64,000 nucleotides of DNA, taken from NCBI GenBank assembly GCA_000818945.1, contig KN805386.1, positions 613,509 to 677,508 on the forward strand. Direction: 5' to 3'. The translations under genes and the position numbers were made by a program. Each line of letters begins with the position of its first letter. The first letter of the stretch is position 1. The stretch is from Schizochytrium sp. CCTCC M209059. Lineage: Eukaryota > Sar > Bigyra > Thraustochytrida > Thraustochytriidae. The notes under the pieces were generated by a model that was not told the origin of the DNA, searched no databases, and saw only the letters and a program-made list of their open reading frames with translations. Positions 38,033 to 47,505 of the stretch are shown piece by piece.

Positions 38033-39112
38033 GGTCGCGTACGCAAGCAAGGCTTTGGGGCTCGTGGGTTCCTTGTTTTGCGTCCCGAAATCGAAATTGA
38101 GAAGAGAAAAATGTCGGTTGAGCGCAACGCAGGTTCAGAATGATTAAGAGTCGCTGTATGATGGGAGGATGAGAGAGAGAGAGAGAGAGAGGACGACAAA
38201 CGAAGTGGCCTCCTGACAGAAGTCGACAATTTATTGCATCACTTGCCCATCACTTGCCCCCCCCCCCCCCCCNNNNNNNNNNNNNNNNNNNNNNNNNNNN
38301 NNNNNNNNNNNNNNNNNNNNNNNNNNNNNNNNNNNNNNNNNNNNNNNNNNNNNNNNNNNNNNNNNNCCCCCCCTTGCAGTCGACTCTTGAGCCGAAAGAC
38401 TCCTGTCACCGCAAGTGATCGATTACGTCATGGCAACAGCGTTGGTTTCAAGAACAAAAGATGCAATGCCAAGATGAGCGAGACTTTCGTCCCACGAAGA
38501 GCGTGAAACGGAATGAAGCTGCCTGTGAAACCTTTCGGGACACTGTCGAAAAACGCTGAAGCAACTTTGGCTTCTTTCGTTTCTTCACTTTTTAATATCC
38601 ACGGCATTAACCATTTCCCCCCAGGAAAATCACTTGAAAGTCGTGCGTGAGCTCGCTACGAAAGAACGATCATTTCTTCAAACTTCTCTTCCTTGTTTGC
38701 CGGCTTCTTGAACATAGTTTTGAGGCCTACATTTATCAAACTAGCCATGAGACCTTGTGCATTTACTTTTGGCTTGGCGGATTTGTGTCGTTCACCGCCC
38801 AAATTATAGCACGAAGGAATCGCCGAATAAACTTGACGACACGCTTGCCGCTTGCTTCTACGCATAGCTTTGACAGGTGTGCTTGTATTGCGTTGCGCGA
38901 CTGGCACACTGAAGTAGGACCTACCCCAGTCTCGTTCGACCTTAGATTGCGCAGTACAAAGGCTAGCCAGTGTGCCTATAGGAGATTGAGGTGCTTCCGT
39001 GTTTCCCGCAAACACTAGAAACATCTGGGCTAGCAAAGCTCCATTGATCTTTCGAGATTACCAAGAATAGACAGATATCGACATCAAGCTCGTAGTTCAT
39101 TAACAACGTAAA
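38033..39112. other. Intergenic region containing an assembly gap
   Basis: Contains a (GA)n tract at about 38170-38190, the poly-C/N gap and about 750 bp of moderate-GC sequence. A minus-strand frame (38656-39024, ATG) of about 122 codons ends in the protein-like LMASLINVGLKTMFKKP, but both strands are open here and I do not support it as a gene. Confidence 0.5.
38273..38366. other. Assembly gap (94 N) inside a poly-C tract
   Basis: N bases lie between runs of C on both sides (38257-38272 and 38367-38373), so the gap most likely replaces a C homopolymer that could not be read through. No coding frame is affected. Confidence 0.98.
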
Positions 39113-40327
39113 CTATGGCGCAATTTGATTACGCAGCTCCGCAATTTCCACTGCCTTGAGCATTTGGGCACTGCGCCAAGTTTTTTCTTTGCCAGCAAAG
39201 TGTACCAAAAAGAACCCATCCGAATAATACCAAGGATGACATTTCGGGTATCGCCCGTGGTTGTCGTAGCACGTGTTGGTATTCAGCGCACATGGCTCTA
39301 CAATTTTGGTCTTGGCCCGAACTTCCTTCCAGCCCGGATATCTCGGTTTGCGGTACTGTAACGCATTCGCAGTCAATGATTCAGTGTTATAGAGGTACTG
39401 AATCGCGCGCTGCTCATATTGAAACGGATGACTACCCCTGACCAGCCAGGTCTGGTCCCAGCATTCGGACAGCCACCATAGGGACCATTCTGAATTATGG
39501 ATAATGAATACGCCCGAGTTGATATCGGCAGCGTCCGCTGCAAAGAAGAGTTCATGCTCACTGTCCACCAAATCTTCGATGGCGATCGACATATTCATGA
39601 AAATGGCGTCCACGTCAGACCACATAATATAGTCGTAATCTGGCAGATACTTTTTAATCATCGGCAGCTTCGACCACGCCGGTGGACGGCTTTTATCAAT
39701 GTCGCTGTCGCCGATAATTACATCGTACCCATGGCGACTCGCATAGGCTTCCTTGTTGGCCAGCGACGCCTCTCGGGCACGTGAATCAATATTTAATGCG
39801 AAGGTCAGGATCCCAACACGGGCTTTTGCACCATTCTTATACGGCTGTGACGCCCGCCGCGCTGCAACAGCGTCCGCAGCGAGGTACTTACATTCCCTCC
39901 AGGGTACAAGTGGATCGAACATCGGAAGTTCTTTGAGCGAACTCGTCTCTTGCTGATAGGAACCAGGTTTGCTGTCTGGCTCGTTGCTCCCTGAGGCAAG
40001 GTCATTTCCTGATGAGCCTGCTGACGATGTGATCGAGTTCAAGTCATCATCTTCGCCGGAAACGACAACGTCGCCAAAGGCGCCATTTTCGAAGTCGGCG
40101 CTCGGGGCAGTCGTGAGGGAGCTAGTCATTTGCCATACGATGAATACGATGAGCGGCAGCCCCAGAATCGCAAGTGCGCGATATAGCCCGGGCCTTGCTG
40201 TTGCTCGTTTTCGATCTCTGCTGCTTTCCTCCAGGGCCAGCACGTCTTGCATCCGCTCACCACCTCGTCTCGGCCGCGAGTGGGCCGACCCCGCGACTTG
40301 TGCACGCTCAACATCCACGGCCGTCAT
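39113..40327 (-). CDS. GT34-family glycosyltransferase, single domain, type II membrane protein
   Basis: The 404-aa product has a short cytosolic N-terminus, one transmembrane anchor (~48-70, YRALAILGLPLIVFIVWQM), a Ser/Gly/Asp-rich stem and a GMA12/MNN10-like catalytic domain from ~135. Hallmarks are NKEAYASRHGYDVIIGD, the DxD site SDVDAIFMN (Asp238 and Asp240), SGVFIIHNSEWSLWWLSECW, HPFQYEQRAIQYL and a final FFLVHFAGKEK. GT34 enzymes transfer galactose, mannose or xylose from nucleotide sugars to glycans in the Golgi lumen. The donor cannot be told. The start is ATG at 40327. It is the clear paralogue of the two-domain enzyme at 44115 on the other strand. Confidence 0.88.
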   Translation of the reverse strand: MTAVDVERAQVAGSAHSRPRRGGERMQDVLALEESSRDRKRATARPGLYRALAILGLPLIVFIVWQMTSSLTTAPSADFENGAFGDVVVSGEDDDLNSITSSAGSSGNDLASGSNEPDSKPGSYQQETSSLKELPMFDPLVPWRECKYLAADAVAARRASQPYKNGAKARVGILTFALNIDSRAREASLANKEAYASRHGYDVIIGDSDIDKSRPPAWSKLPMIKKYLPDYDYIMWSDVDAIFMNMSIAIEDLVDSEHELFFAADAADINSGVFIIHNSEWSLWWLSECWDQTWLVRGSHPFQYEQRAIQYLYNTESLTANALQYRKPRYPGWKEVRAKTKIVEPCALNTNTCYDNHGRYPKCHPWYYSDGFFLVHFAGKEKTWRSAQMLKAVEIAELRNQIAP

Positions 40328-40811
40328 GGTGTCGCTTTTCGACCGCTACAGTGGACGTCGCCGCAATGGGCGCACTTTGCCCTGCAAGCGCCGCGACGCA
40401 ACGCCGGACCTCTCCTCTCGTGCGGCTCCGGCCCTGGCCTTCGCCCTTCCCGCCTCCCGTGCGCACGCGCGAGGGCGCGCGAGGCTCGGTCGCGGCGATA
40501 CGTGCGTGCCAACGTGGCAGGTGTGTTAGAAATTTGCGATTACCCCTTCTACGCGTGCAGCATCGTTCATTCATTTCTTGGGCTTTGGTCTACTTGCGCG
40601 TGTTTCTTTCATTCAACTTCATTTTTTTACCTCATTTATATTCATTCCCCTGGCTCGACCGCGAGCGACGGATTTTCTTTGCTAACGGGCATTCGTGCAG
40701 GCCTGGTTCGCCGGAGGGTCTACACTGGACGTGAGTTTAGAGTGTGGGTCGAGGCTGTGTGAGACAAGAGCGGATGGGAGCGCAGCTTGAGCTGCTCGTC
40801 GAGGAGACCTC

Positions 40812-40856
<45 letters not shown>

Positions 40857-41197
40857 ATCACTGGACGCATAAGGCACGGAGACTCGTCGCTGAGCTGATG
40901 AGTGTGGCGCTAATCACAGCAGAACAATAAGACTCCTAATTTTTAAGGAGGGCTGTGCCGCGGCGTGTCAGCGTTTGAGTTTACACTTAGGGTAAAACCC
41001 GGTGGGCGTCTCATTCGTTTAGGCCATTACATTTGAGGCTTGATGAGTTTAGTATATTAAATGCCTAGTAAATCCTACATATACGCGGTCGCGACGCCAC
41101 GTGCAAGAGATAGGCCGTGACACTGCAATAAATTTTTGTGCAAAAAAAAGAAATTTCGTTGAAGATCCGTTAATCTTTTGGTGTTGAGCTTTGAAGG
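40328..41197. other. Intergenic region with a CTTG microsatellite
   Basis: A (CTTG)n run of about 11 units lies at 40813-40856, the same motif as the large array at 21.8 kb. The rest is a GC-rich half next to the GT34 gene and an AT-rich half next to the Ulp1-like gene. No gene is supported. Confidence 0.65.
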
Positions 41198-43381
41198 TCA
41201 TTGCTGAGACATTTGCTCTTGCATTTGGTCTATTTGGGTTTGGAATGGCACATTGAAAGAATTGTCATCAAGGATGAGTTCAGCAAGACCAATCTGGGCA
41301 GCTAAACGCTTCTGTGGGATCGCCTTGTGACCTGGTTCCAGCTGCGATGCCTTATTGATTTTTTCCAAGCTGTGGCCAGCAGCTAGCCCGGCCATCACCA
41401 TCATCACATGAATTCCGCAATCAAATGTGTTGCCGAGAAATTGAGCACCATAATAGTTGACTGGCCCTCTCCACCCATCTGTCGCAAATAAATCGGACGT
41501 AGCCGGGGCCTTCTTCATTAGGCGCTTTGATCTGCGCCTGCCGCAACGACTACGGCGACTACCCTGGCCAAACTTAAAAGACGTGTCTGCACCCTTTGCA
41601 AACTCGGACTCGCTTTCCGTCCCCTTCAAGTCAATTACAACCACTGCTTTTTCATCCTTCCTTTTCGTTCGGAGGTTGTGGGAGGGTCCTTAACTGCTGC
41701 CTAATACCCAAGGCATAAACCAAACCTCTCAAGTGCAATTCGATCACTTCACTTCGTTCCTGGGCGCCTTTTCTTGGATCAAAATGATTGAGCGTGCGCT
41801 GCTTTACATCGAGATACACCAACGTCCAATGAGAGCCATGACAAAATGGCAAAAACACAAAGCTTGGGTTCCTGGGCACGCCAGGCTCATGCTTTTTGAT
41901 TCTCTCCCAGCGTGCGTAACCTTGAGATGCTTTCAAAGCATTGGCAACCTCATCGTGAAAGTTAGCATCCATGGTACAGGTATCTATACACACAAGTGCG
42001 CATCGACGACACGAAGGAGCTTTACTAAAGCTGTGATCGCGAAGGATTTCAATAAAAACCTTCATAACGAAAGAGGTAAGCCAACCGGGCTTATCTCAAC
42101 GCTGTCGAAGCACTCTGACCGTGCCTTCTTGGCGTACACTCCGTCGTTAAGGCGCCGCCCTCTTGGGTAGTTCCTGTGGACAGATTCAAAGTGCGCTCGT
42201 CCGCCCGTTACAAACCCATTCAAGACACTATGATAGCCATGAGGGACTCCTTTGTCGCTGCTTTTGAGGCTGCAAAGCGGGATAAAGACTCGTGCTGGGG
42301 GCGCATCTTGGAAATCCATTCGAGTCAATTTGAGGAGTTCTGATTGTTTGCAGACCTTGAGGACTCTGTTGCATTCCTCACCTGCAAGATGCCCCTCGTC
42401 TTTCTCTCTTTGACGACAAATGCTGCAAAACCATTTTGGGTCAAGCTGTTCCGCGCAACGCCAAAGTTGATTGGAGGAAACAGGCCCTGGTTCCATTTGT
42501 GCTGGCGTTATCGGCAACAAAGCTACTCCTTCATGCTGAGTTTCAAGCGGCGCACACAGCAATCGCAACGTTGTTGAGCTCGAACTGGCTGCTTTAGCCG
42601 TGTCAAGCTTGCCAAGACTCACGCTTTTGCCTGTTATAACCTTGAATACTTCCTTTGTCATGCCTGTCGCTCGAAGTATCTCCAAGGACGCTTCATACGA
42701 CGTCATGTCGAGGCTCTCGTTGTCACGACTCGTGTCGAGATCTCTCTTACTAGCCTCATGTTGTTGCCGTTGCCGAAGTTCGTGCACAGCATGACGGTCG
42801 CTATATTGCGTTTACCGATACCTTGTTAACCACACTAGAAACTCTTTGACCTGTGTTGAAGTCTTGGACCGAAGTTGAGCTGCGAGCTCGAGCATTTTTG
42901 AATCGGGCCCAATCAGCATGGCAATTTCAGCAAAATTTGCCAGGCGTACCAGCCAACTGATGCATTCCGAATCTGTGCCAGATTTTCGGTCTTGTTCACT
43001 GCATCGGCGAGAGAGGACCAGTCTTTGTAATGCTTTGAAAGGAGACAAGTAAAGCTACCAAGAGTGCTTCAGAGTCCAAGCTCGATTATCGTAGCCTTCA
43101 TACACATCTTGAGCTTCTTTCACGTCCATTCCCGACATCTTGTCGCAAAGAGCAGAGATCCAATCCTTCTCTACGGTTCGTATGGACTTTTTACGGATCA
43201 CGACGACGTCTTTTTCTTCTGCTTCGTGTATGTCTGCGTCACTTGCCTCGCCCGCCTCGCTAGCCTCATCGTTGTGAGGGCTTCGTTGTGCGGCATGGTA
43301 GGGCTCTTCGACGGCTTCGTCTTTAGAAGCATCGCGCCTCCTCACTCGCGCGTGAAGCGTGCCGCTTCTTCGTCCGTCCAT
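41198..43381 (-). pseudogene. Ulp1/C48-type cysteine protease gene, reading frame interrupted (decayed or multi-intron)
   Basis: From an ATG at 43381 the frame is broken by an in-frame TAG (43055-43057), an in-frame TAA (42812-42814), a frame change near 42065 and another near 41650. The 3' half carries a Ulp1 catalytic set: GWLTSFVMKVFIEILRD start strand, FCHGSHWTLVYLD (catalytic His), LNHFDP (Asp), QFLGNTFDCGIHV (Gln and Cys). The 5' half has a CxxC-bearing stretch (WFCSICRQREKDEG). Short GT-AG segments could remove the stops (for example 42999-43058, 60 nt; 42750-42821, 72 nt), so splicing cannot be excluded. Ulp1 domains act on SUMO-like tags but also occur in transposon-encoded proteins. 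I favour a decaying or element-derived gene because neighbours are intron-poor. Confidence 0.6.
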
Positions 43382-44114
43382 CTGCAGCTGCGCCGCGCCT
43401 CCTCACTCGCGCTGCAACCAAGCAGAAAGGATGACGCTGGGAATGATTTGGCATGGCTTTTTCCCTCTCCTGCCGCGCCGTCGCCGCCATATTCACTGCC
43501 GCCGACCCGCGCTCCACTACCTGCGACCTCATCAGTGAAGGCTATGAGGGAGGCAAACTAAGTTGTGACGCATGTATAACGAGTTGTTTTCAGTCGTTCA
43601 TTACAAAGTGTCACATCACATTTCACGGGGCCTCTTATAGTGGTCTGCCGGAGAACTTGAAGGTATTGATGTGAGGTCCACTGGGTAAATTTAGCGGACA
43701 TAGACCATGTGTCCCCTCAGTATATATTTCGCAATTCCATGCCTTTTTTTTAAAGTCTATTGAAATACATGAGAAATTCAGCAATTAAAAATTTCGAGAA
43801 GTTGAGCCAGAGGGACCTTTTTAAGTCCCGGTGATCTACCCGATCATCCTTTCCCTCCTTTTCTCCCTTTCTCCCTTTCCGCGCGGTGTGAATATTTTTT
43901 GCCCCCATTTTAGAAGGCAATCAGACATTCACCGGTGCAAGCAAAACGAAGACAGGCAAAGTTGGAGTACGCGGGCCAACGTGGGCGGGCGGGCGGAGGA
44001 GCGGACGCGCGCGGCGTTCCTGCGGCGCAGCCAGGGAGCAGGCTTGTCGCCGCGGCCTTGAATGAGCTGCGAAGAACAGCGTGTGAAGCCGCAGCCATCA
44101 GGGCGTAGCAGATA
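43382..44114. other. Divergent intergenic region
   Basis: Lies between the Ulp1-like locus (-) and the two-domain GT34 gene (+). Mixed composition, AT-rich at 43560-43850 and GC-rich beside the GT34 start. No further gene is visible. Confidence 0.55.
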
Positions 44115-46247
44115 ATGACAACGAAAGAGACCAACGCACAACCTGGCGAAACTGAGGTGGGTGTGCGAAACAAGCAGCGCCAGCGTGGAAATGCTTCTGG
44201 CGATGAGGGAGAGAGTAGCGTCAGCGTATCTCGGACGTACAAGACTGCTGCCGTTGTCGGCGTACCACTCCTTGCATTCATCGCTTGGAGAGTACTTGCG
44301 ACTTTCGTGCCGGCTTTGGATGCCAGCAGTTTTATCTTTGGAAATACCTCGCTATCAAATGATGTTTATGACTTGCCGAGCTATAAAATCAACATGGACG
44401 AAGCGGGTTTCAAAGGAAAAGACAATGATCAGTTTACCTCTCTGCCAAAGTTCGACCCTGTGATGCCAGCTCGAGAATGCAAGTTCATCTCTGCGGAGGC
44501 AGTTGCTGCGCGGCGCGCCACACTGCCCACGTTTCGTGATGGCAAGCCCCGCATCTGTCTGCTGACGTTTGCATCGAATCTCAGCCCCGAGCTTCGAAAT
44601 GCTACGCTCACCAATAAGAAAGAGTACGCGAGTCACCACGGATATGACCTGCTCATTGGAGACGCAGAGATCGATCCGAGCCGACCGGCACCCTGGTCGA
44701 AGCTGACAATTCTGCAAAGGCATCTGTCAGACTATGACTACATGGTGTGGTCTGATGCAGACGCCATCTTTATGAACATGTCGATCGCCATCGAGGATCT
44801 CGTGGACGGATCGCACGAGCTCTTCTTTGCAGAAGACGGAGCGAGCATCAACTCGGGCGTTTTCATTATCCATAACTCGGAGTGGTCGCTGTGGTGGCTC
44901 AAGGAGTGCTGGGACCAGACCTGGCTGGTCACGGGTCACCATCCGTTTCTCTATGAGCAGCGTGCGATGCAGTATCTATACGGAACGCGCGATCTGACCA
45001 ACGACGCTCGCAGGAATCGTAGACCTCCGTATCCCAAGGTTTCGGAAGTCCGTGCCAAGACTGGTCTGGTCGAGGCGTGCGCTCTGAATACGAACATTTG
45101 CTTTGGACAGTCGGGTCACTCACCTGTGGATCGCTGCCGTCCGTGGCACTATGCTGATGGTCTGTTTGTGGTGCACTTTGCGGGAGTTTTCCCTCGAGAG
45201 TGGCGATACGAGCAAATGCAGAAAGCTCTGGTTGTCGCAGAGGCGCGCAACAAGGCTTCGCCGATGCCAGAGGATAGCAAGACCAAGGTGTTGCCGAGCG
45301 AGGACGCCATCGTGCACGTCACAAGGCAGCAGCGAGGAGAAACACCAACAAAGATCGGCGACACCTCCGTGGTAGCAATCGACAAAACGAATCCTGTTGA
45401 TTTGCTGCCAAAGTTCGACCCTGTGATGCCAGCTCGAGAATGCAAATTCATCTCTGCGGAGGCAGTTGCTGCGCGGCGCGCCACACTGCCCACGTTTCGT
45501 GATGGCAAGCCCCGCATCTGTCTGCTGACGTTTGCATCGAATCTCAGCCCCGAGCTTCGAAATGCTACGCTCACCAATAAGAAAGAGTACGCGAGTCACC
45601 ACGGATATGACCTGCTCATTGGAGACGCAGAGATCGATCCGAGCCGACCGGCACCCTGGTCGAAGCTGACAATTCTGCAAAGGCATCTGTCAGACTATGA
45701 CTACATGGTGTGGTCTGATGCAGACGCCATCTTTATGAACATGTCGATCGCCATCGAGGATCTCGTGGACGGATCGCACGAGCTCTTCTTTGCAGAAGAC
45801 GGAGCGAGCATCAACTCGGGCGTTTTCATTATCCATAACTCGGAGTGGTCGCTGTGGTGGCTCAAGGAGTGCTGGGACCAGACCTGGCTGGTCACGGGTC
45901 ACCATCCGTTTCTCTATGAGCAGCGTGCGATGCAGTATCTATACGGAACGCGCGATCTGACCAACGACGCTCGCAGGAATCGTAGACCTCCGTATCCCAA
46001 GGTTTCGGAAGTCCGTGCCAAGACTGGTCTGGTCGAGGCGTGCGCTCTGAATACGAACATTTGCTTTGGACAGTCGGGTCACTCACCTGTGGATCGCTGC
46101 CGTCCGTGGCACTATGCTGATGGTCTGTTTGTGGTGCACTTTGCGGGAGTTTTCCCTCGAGAGTGGCGATACGAGCAAATGCAGAAAGCTCTGGTTGTCG
46201 CAGAGGCGCGCAACAAGGATCAATTTGAAAAAAGTGGTCACGTATAG
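44115..46247 (+). CDS. GT34-family glycosyltransferase with two near-identical catalytic domains
   Basis: The 710-aa product starts at ATG 44115, has a transmembrane anchor at ~40-65 (AAVVGVPLLAFIAWRVLATF), a stem, and two GT34 domains at ~110-380 and ~431-701. Each has CKFISAEAVAARRA, the DxD site SDADAIFMN (Asp214/Asp216 and Asp535/Asp537), SGVFIIHNSEWSLWWLKECW and FVVHFAGVFP. The two domains are identical in protein. A ~50-residue linker (MPEDSKTKVLPSED...) joins them, and a short tail KDQFEKSGHV ends the protein. It should be a Golgi type II enzyme acting on a glycan like its single-domain paralogue at 39113-40327. Either this is a true bidomain enzyme or the duplication is an assembly artefact. 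Confidence 0.8.
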   Translation: MTTKETNAQPGETEVGVRNKQRQRGNASGDEGESSVSVSRTYKTAAVVGVPLLAFIAWRVLATFVPALDASSFIFGNTSLSNDVYDLPSYKINMDEAGFKGKDNDQFTSLPKFDPVMPARECKFISAEAVAARRATLPTFRDGKPRICLLTFASNLSPELRNATLTNKKEYASHHGYDLLIGDAEIDPSRPAPWSKLTILQRHLSDYDYMVWSDADAIFMNMSIAIEDLVDGSHELFFAEDGASINSGVFIIHNSEWSLWWLKECWDQTWLVTGHHPFLYEQRAMQYLYGTRDLTNDARRNRRPPYPKVSEVRAKTGLVEACALNTNICFGQSGHSPVDRCRPWHYADGLFVVHFAGVFPREWRYEQMQKALVVAEARNKASPMPEDSKTKVLPSEDAIVHVTRQQRGETPTKIGDTSVVAIDKTNPVDLLPKFDPVMPARECKFISAEAVAARRATLPTFRDGKPRICLLTFASNLSPELRNATLTNKKEYASHHGYDLLIGDAEIDPSRPAPWSKLTILQRHLSDYDYMVWSDADAIFMNMSIAIEDLVDGSHELFFAEDGASINSGVFIIHNSEWSLWWLKECWDQTWLVTGHHPFLYEQRAMQYLYGTRDLTNDARRNRRPPYPKVSEVRAKTGLVEACALNTNICFGQSGHSPVDRCRPWHYADGLFVVHFAGVFPREWRYEQMQKALVVAEARNKDQFEKSGHV
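44442..46218. repeat. 814-bp intragenic direct repeat (963-bp period)
   Basis: 44442-45255 and 45405-46218 agree at every position I compared except one (G at 44483, A at 45446, both Lys codons). A 149-bp unique linker separates them. The period, 963 bp, is 321 codons, so the frame is kept. Confidence 0.95.
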
Positions 46248-47505
46248 AGTTTTGGGTCAATCTTGAGCGATTGAAGAGCTGAAGCTGGCCCATGAGTTCT
46301 CCGATAACCACAGGACGGGTCAGTGATTATTAGAGGAAGAAAGACTATTCCACGTTTGCGTTCATCTTGAGTGGTTACTAACGTGGCCAGCTTGCAATTA
46401 TAAGCCACGGCAGTCTCATGCTCTCGTTTCAATTCCACGGATACAGTAGGTCGTGGCGGCAGGTCAGACTCACTGTCAACACAAAGTCGCCCGCAGATCT
46501 GTCACTTGGATAATTCCATTGTCAATGCACCCGAAGCACTCAGGGCATAGCAGGTCCCTCGAGGAACTAGTCCAGGGCCTCATAGAACATTTCTTTATCA
46601 CTACTGCTCTTGAGGAGATGAACAAGCGGAAGTTTCTTGATACTTGCTCAAAAGCCACCAGGCTTTCTGTTAATCAAAGTGTCATCGGGCGTGCCTCCTT
46701 TTCCTATGTGTCACTTGCTATTCGTTCAACCCGGAGGTTCATTTTGGCTCACTTCTTGAGGCGCAAGATTGTTGCGACTCAGCATTAGGAAACGAAGGCA
46801 TCTTTCCCCCTGCAGGTCGTTGTGATCTTTCGTGATAAGCTTCTTAGTTTTTAGAAGCTTGTTAGTTATAACCATCCTTTCATGCGCAAGATGCATCGCA
46901 AGACCCTTGCTTGAGAGAATCGTCCAATTTTCTGACTCTCGCCCCTCGAGAGAGTCCCCGTTCCCAAGCGCTTGATCCACATTTGCATGGTTTTCTTAGG
47001 GGTAAGAATCAGCTTTGTCTTTGATCACAAATTCCCAAATTACAATCCCTTGGCTGTGCGACCTTGGAAAATAAAATCATCTCGGTGTTAGTGTACCGTT
47101 TTGGACAGCCCTGCATACCTACACACGAAAGGTATCAAGAATCTCTCTCATTCCCTCCCCTTCCTATTTTTACTTTTTTTTGAAAGGAAACACGAATCCG
47201 CAACGAAGATACTCTGGGGAAGAGCTAGTGGTCTTCACGTTGACCTCGAAATCCGAGGCCAGCTTAAGTCATGCAGTTCTTCCATCATCTTCTCTTTTTG
47301 TAATGCGCTGCAGCCCTTTAGGTTGCGATGCAAGATGGCCGCACTTGTGTTTTTATTTGAAGCTAGCGCGCATAAGACTCGTGCGGTCGTGCGTGCACGA
47401 ATGAATCGAAGTTTCAAGCGAGACGAGAAAAAGGTGACCTGACGCAGAAAAAATTGAGCAAACACAAATCATTTGATAAACAGAACACAAATTTCGGGTA
47501 AAAGG
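46248..47505. other. Convergent intergenic region, no gene seen
   Basis: 1.26 kb lie between the GT34 stop (+) and the TBC gene stop (-). AT-richer than neighbours. Several frames of 60-110 codons exist on both strands but none has domain-like or codon-bias support. A remnant exon cannot be excluded. Confidence 0.5.

Noticed and set aside
38656..39024. Minus-strand frame of about 122 codons with an ATG.
   Set aside because: Both strands are open, there is no domain or clear codon preference, and the region flanks a gap. It could be real but cannot be supported here.
46453..47442. Frames of 60-113 codons in the GT34-TBC gap, one with a Cys-x2-Cys-x2-Cys stretch.
   Set aside because: Short, mutually overlapping on both strands and without conserved features.
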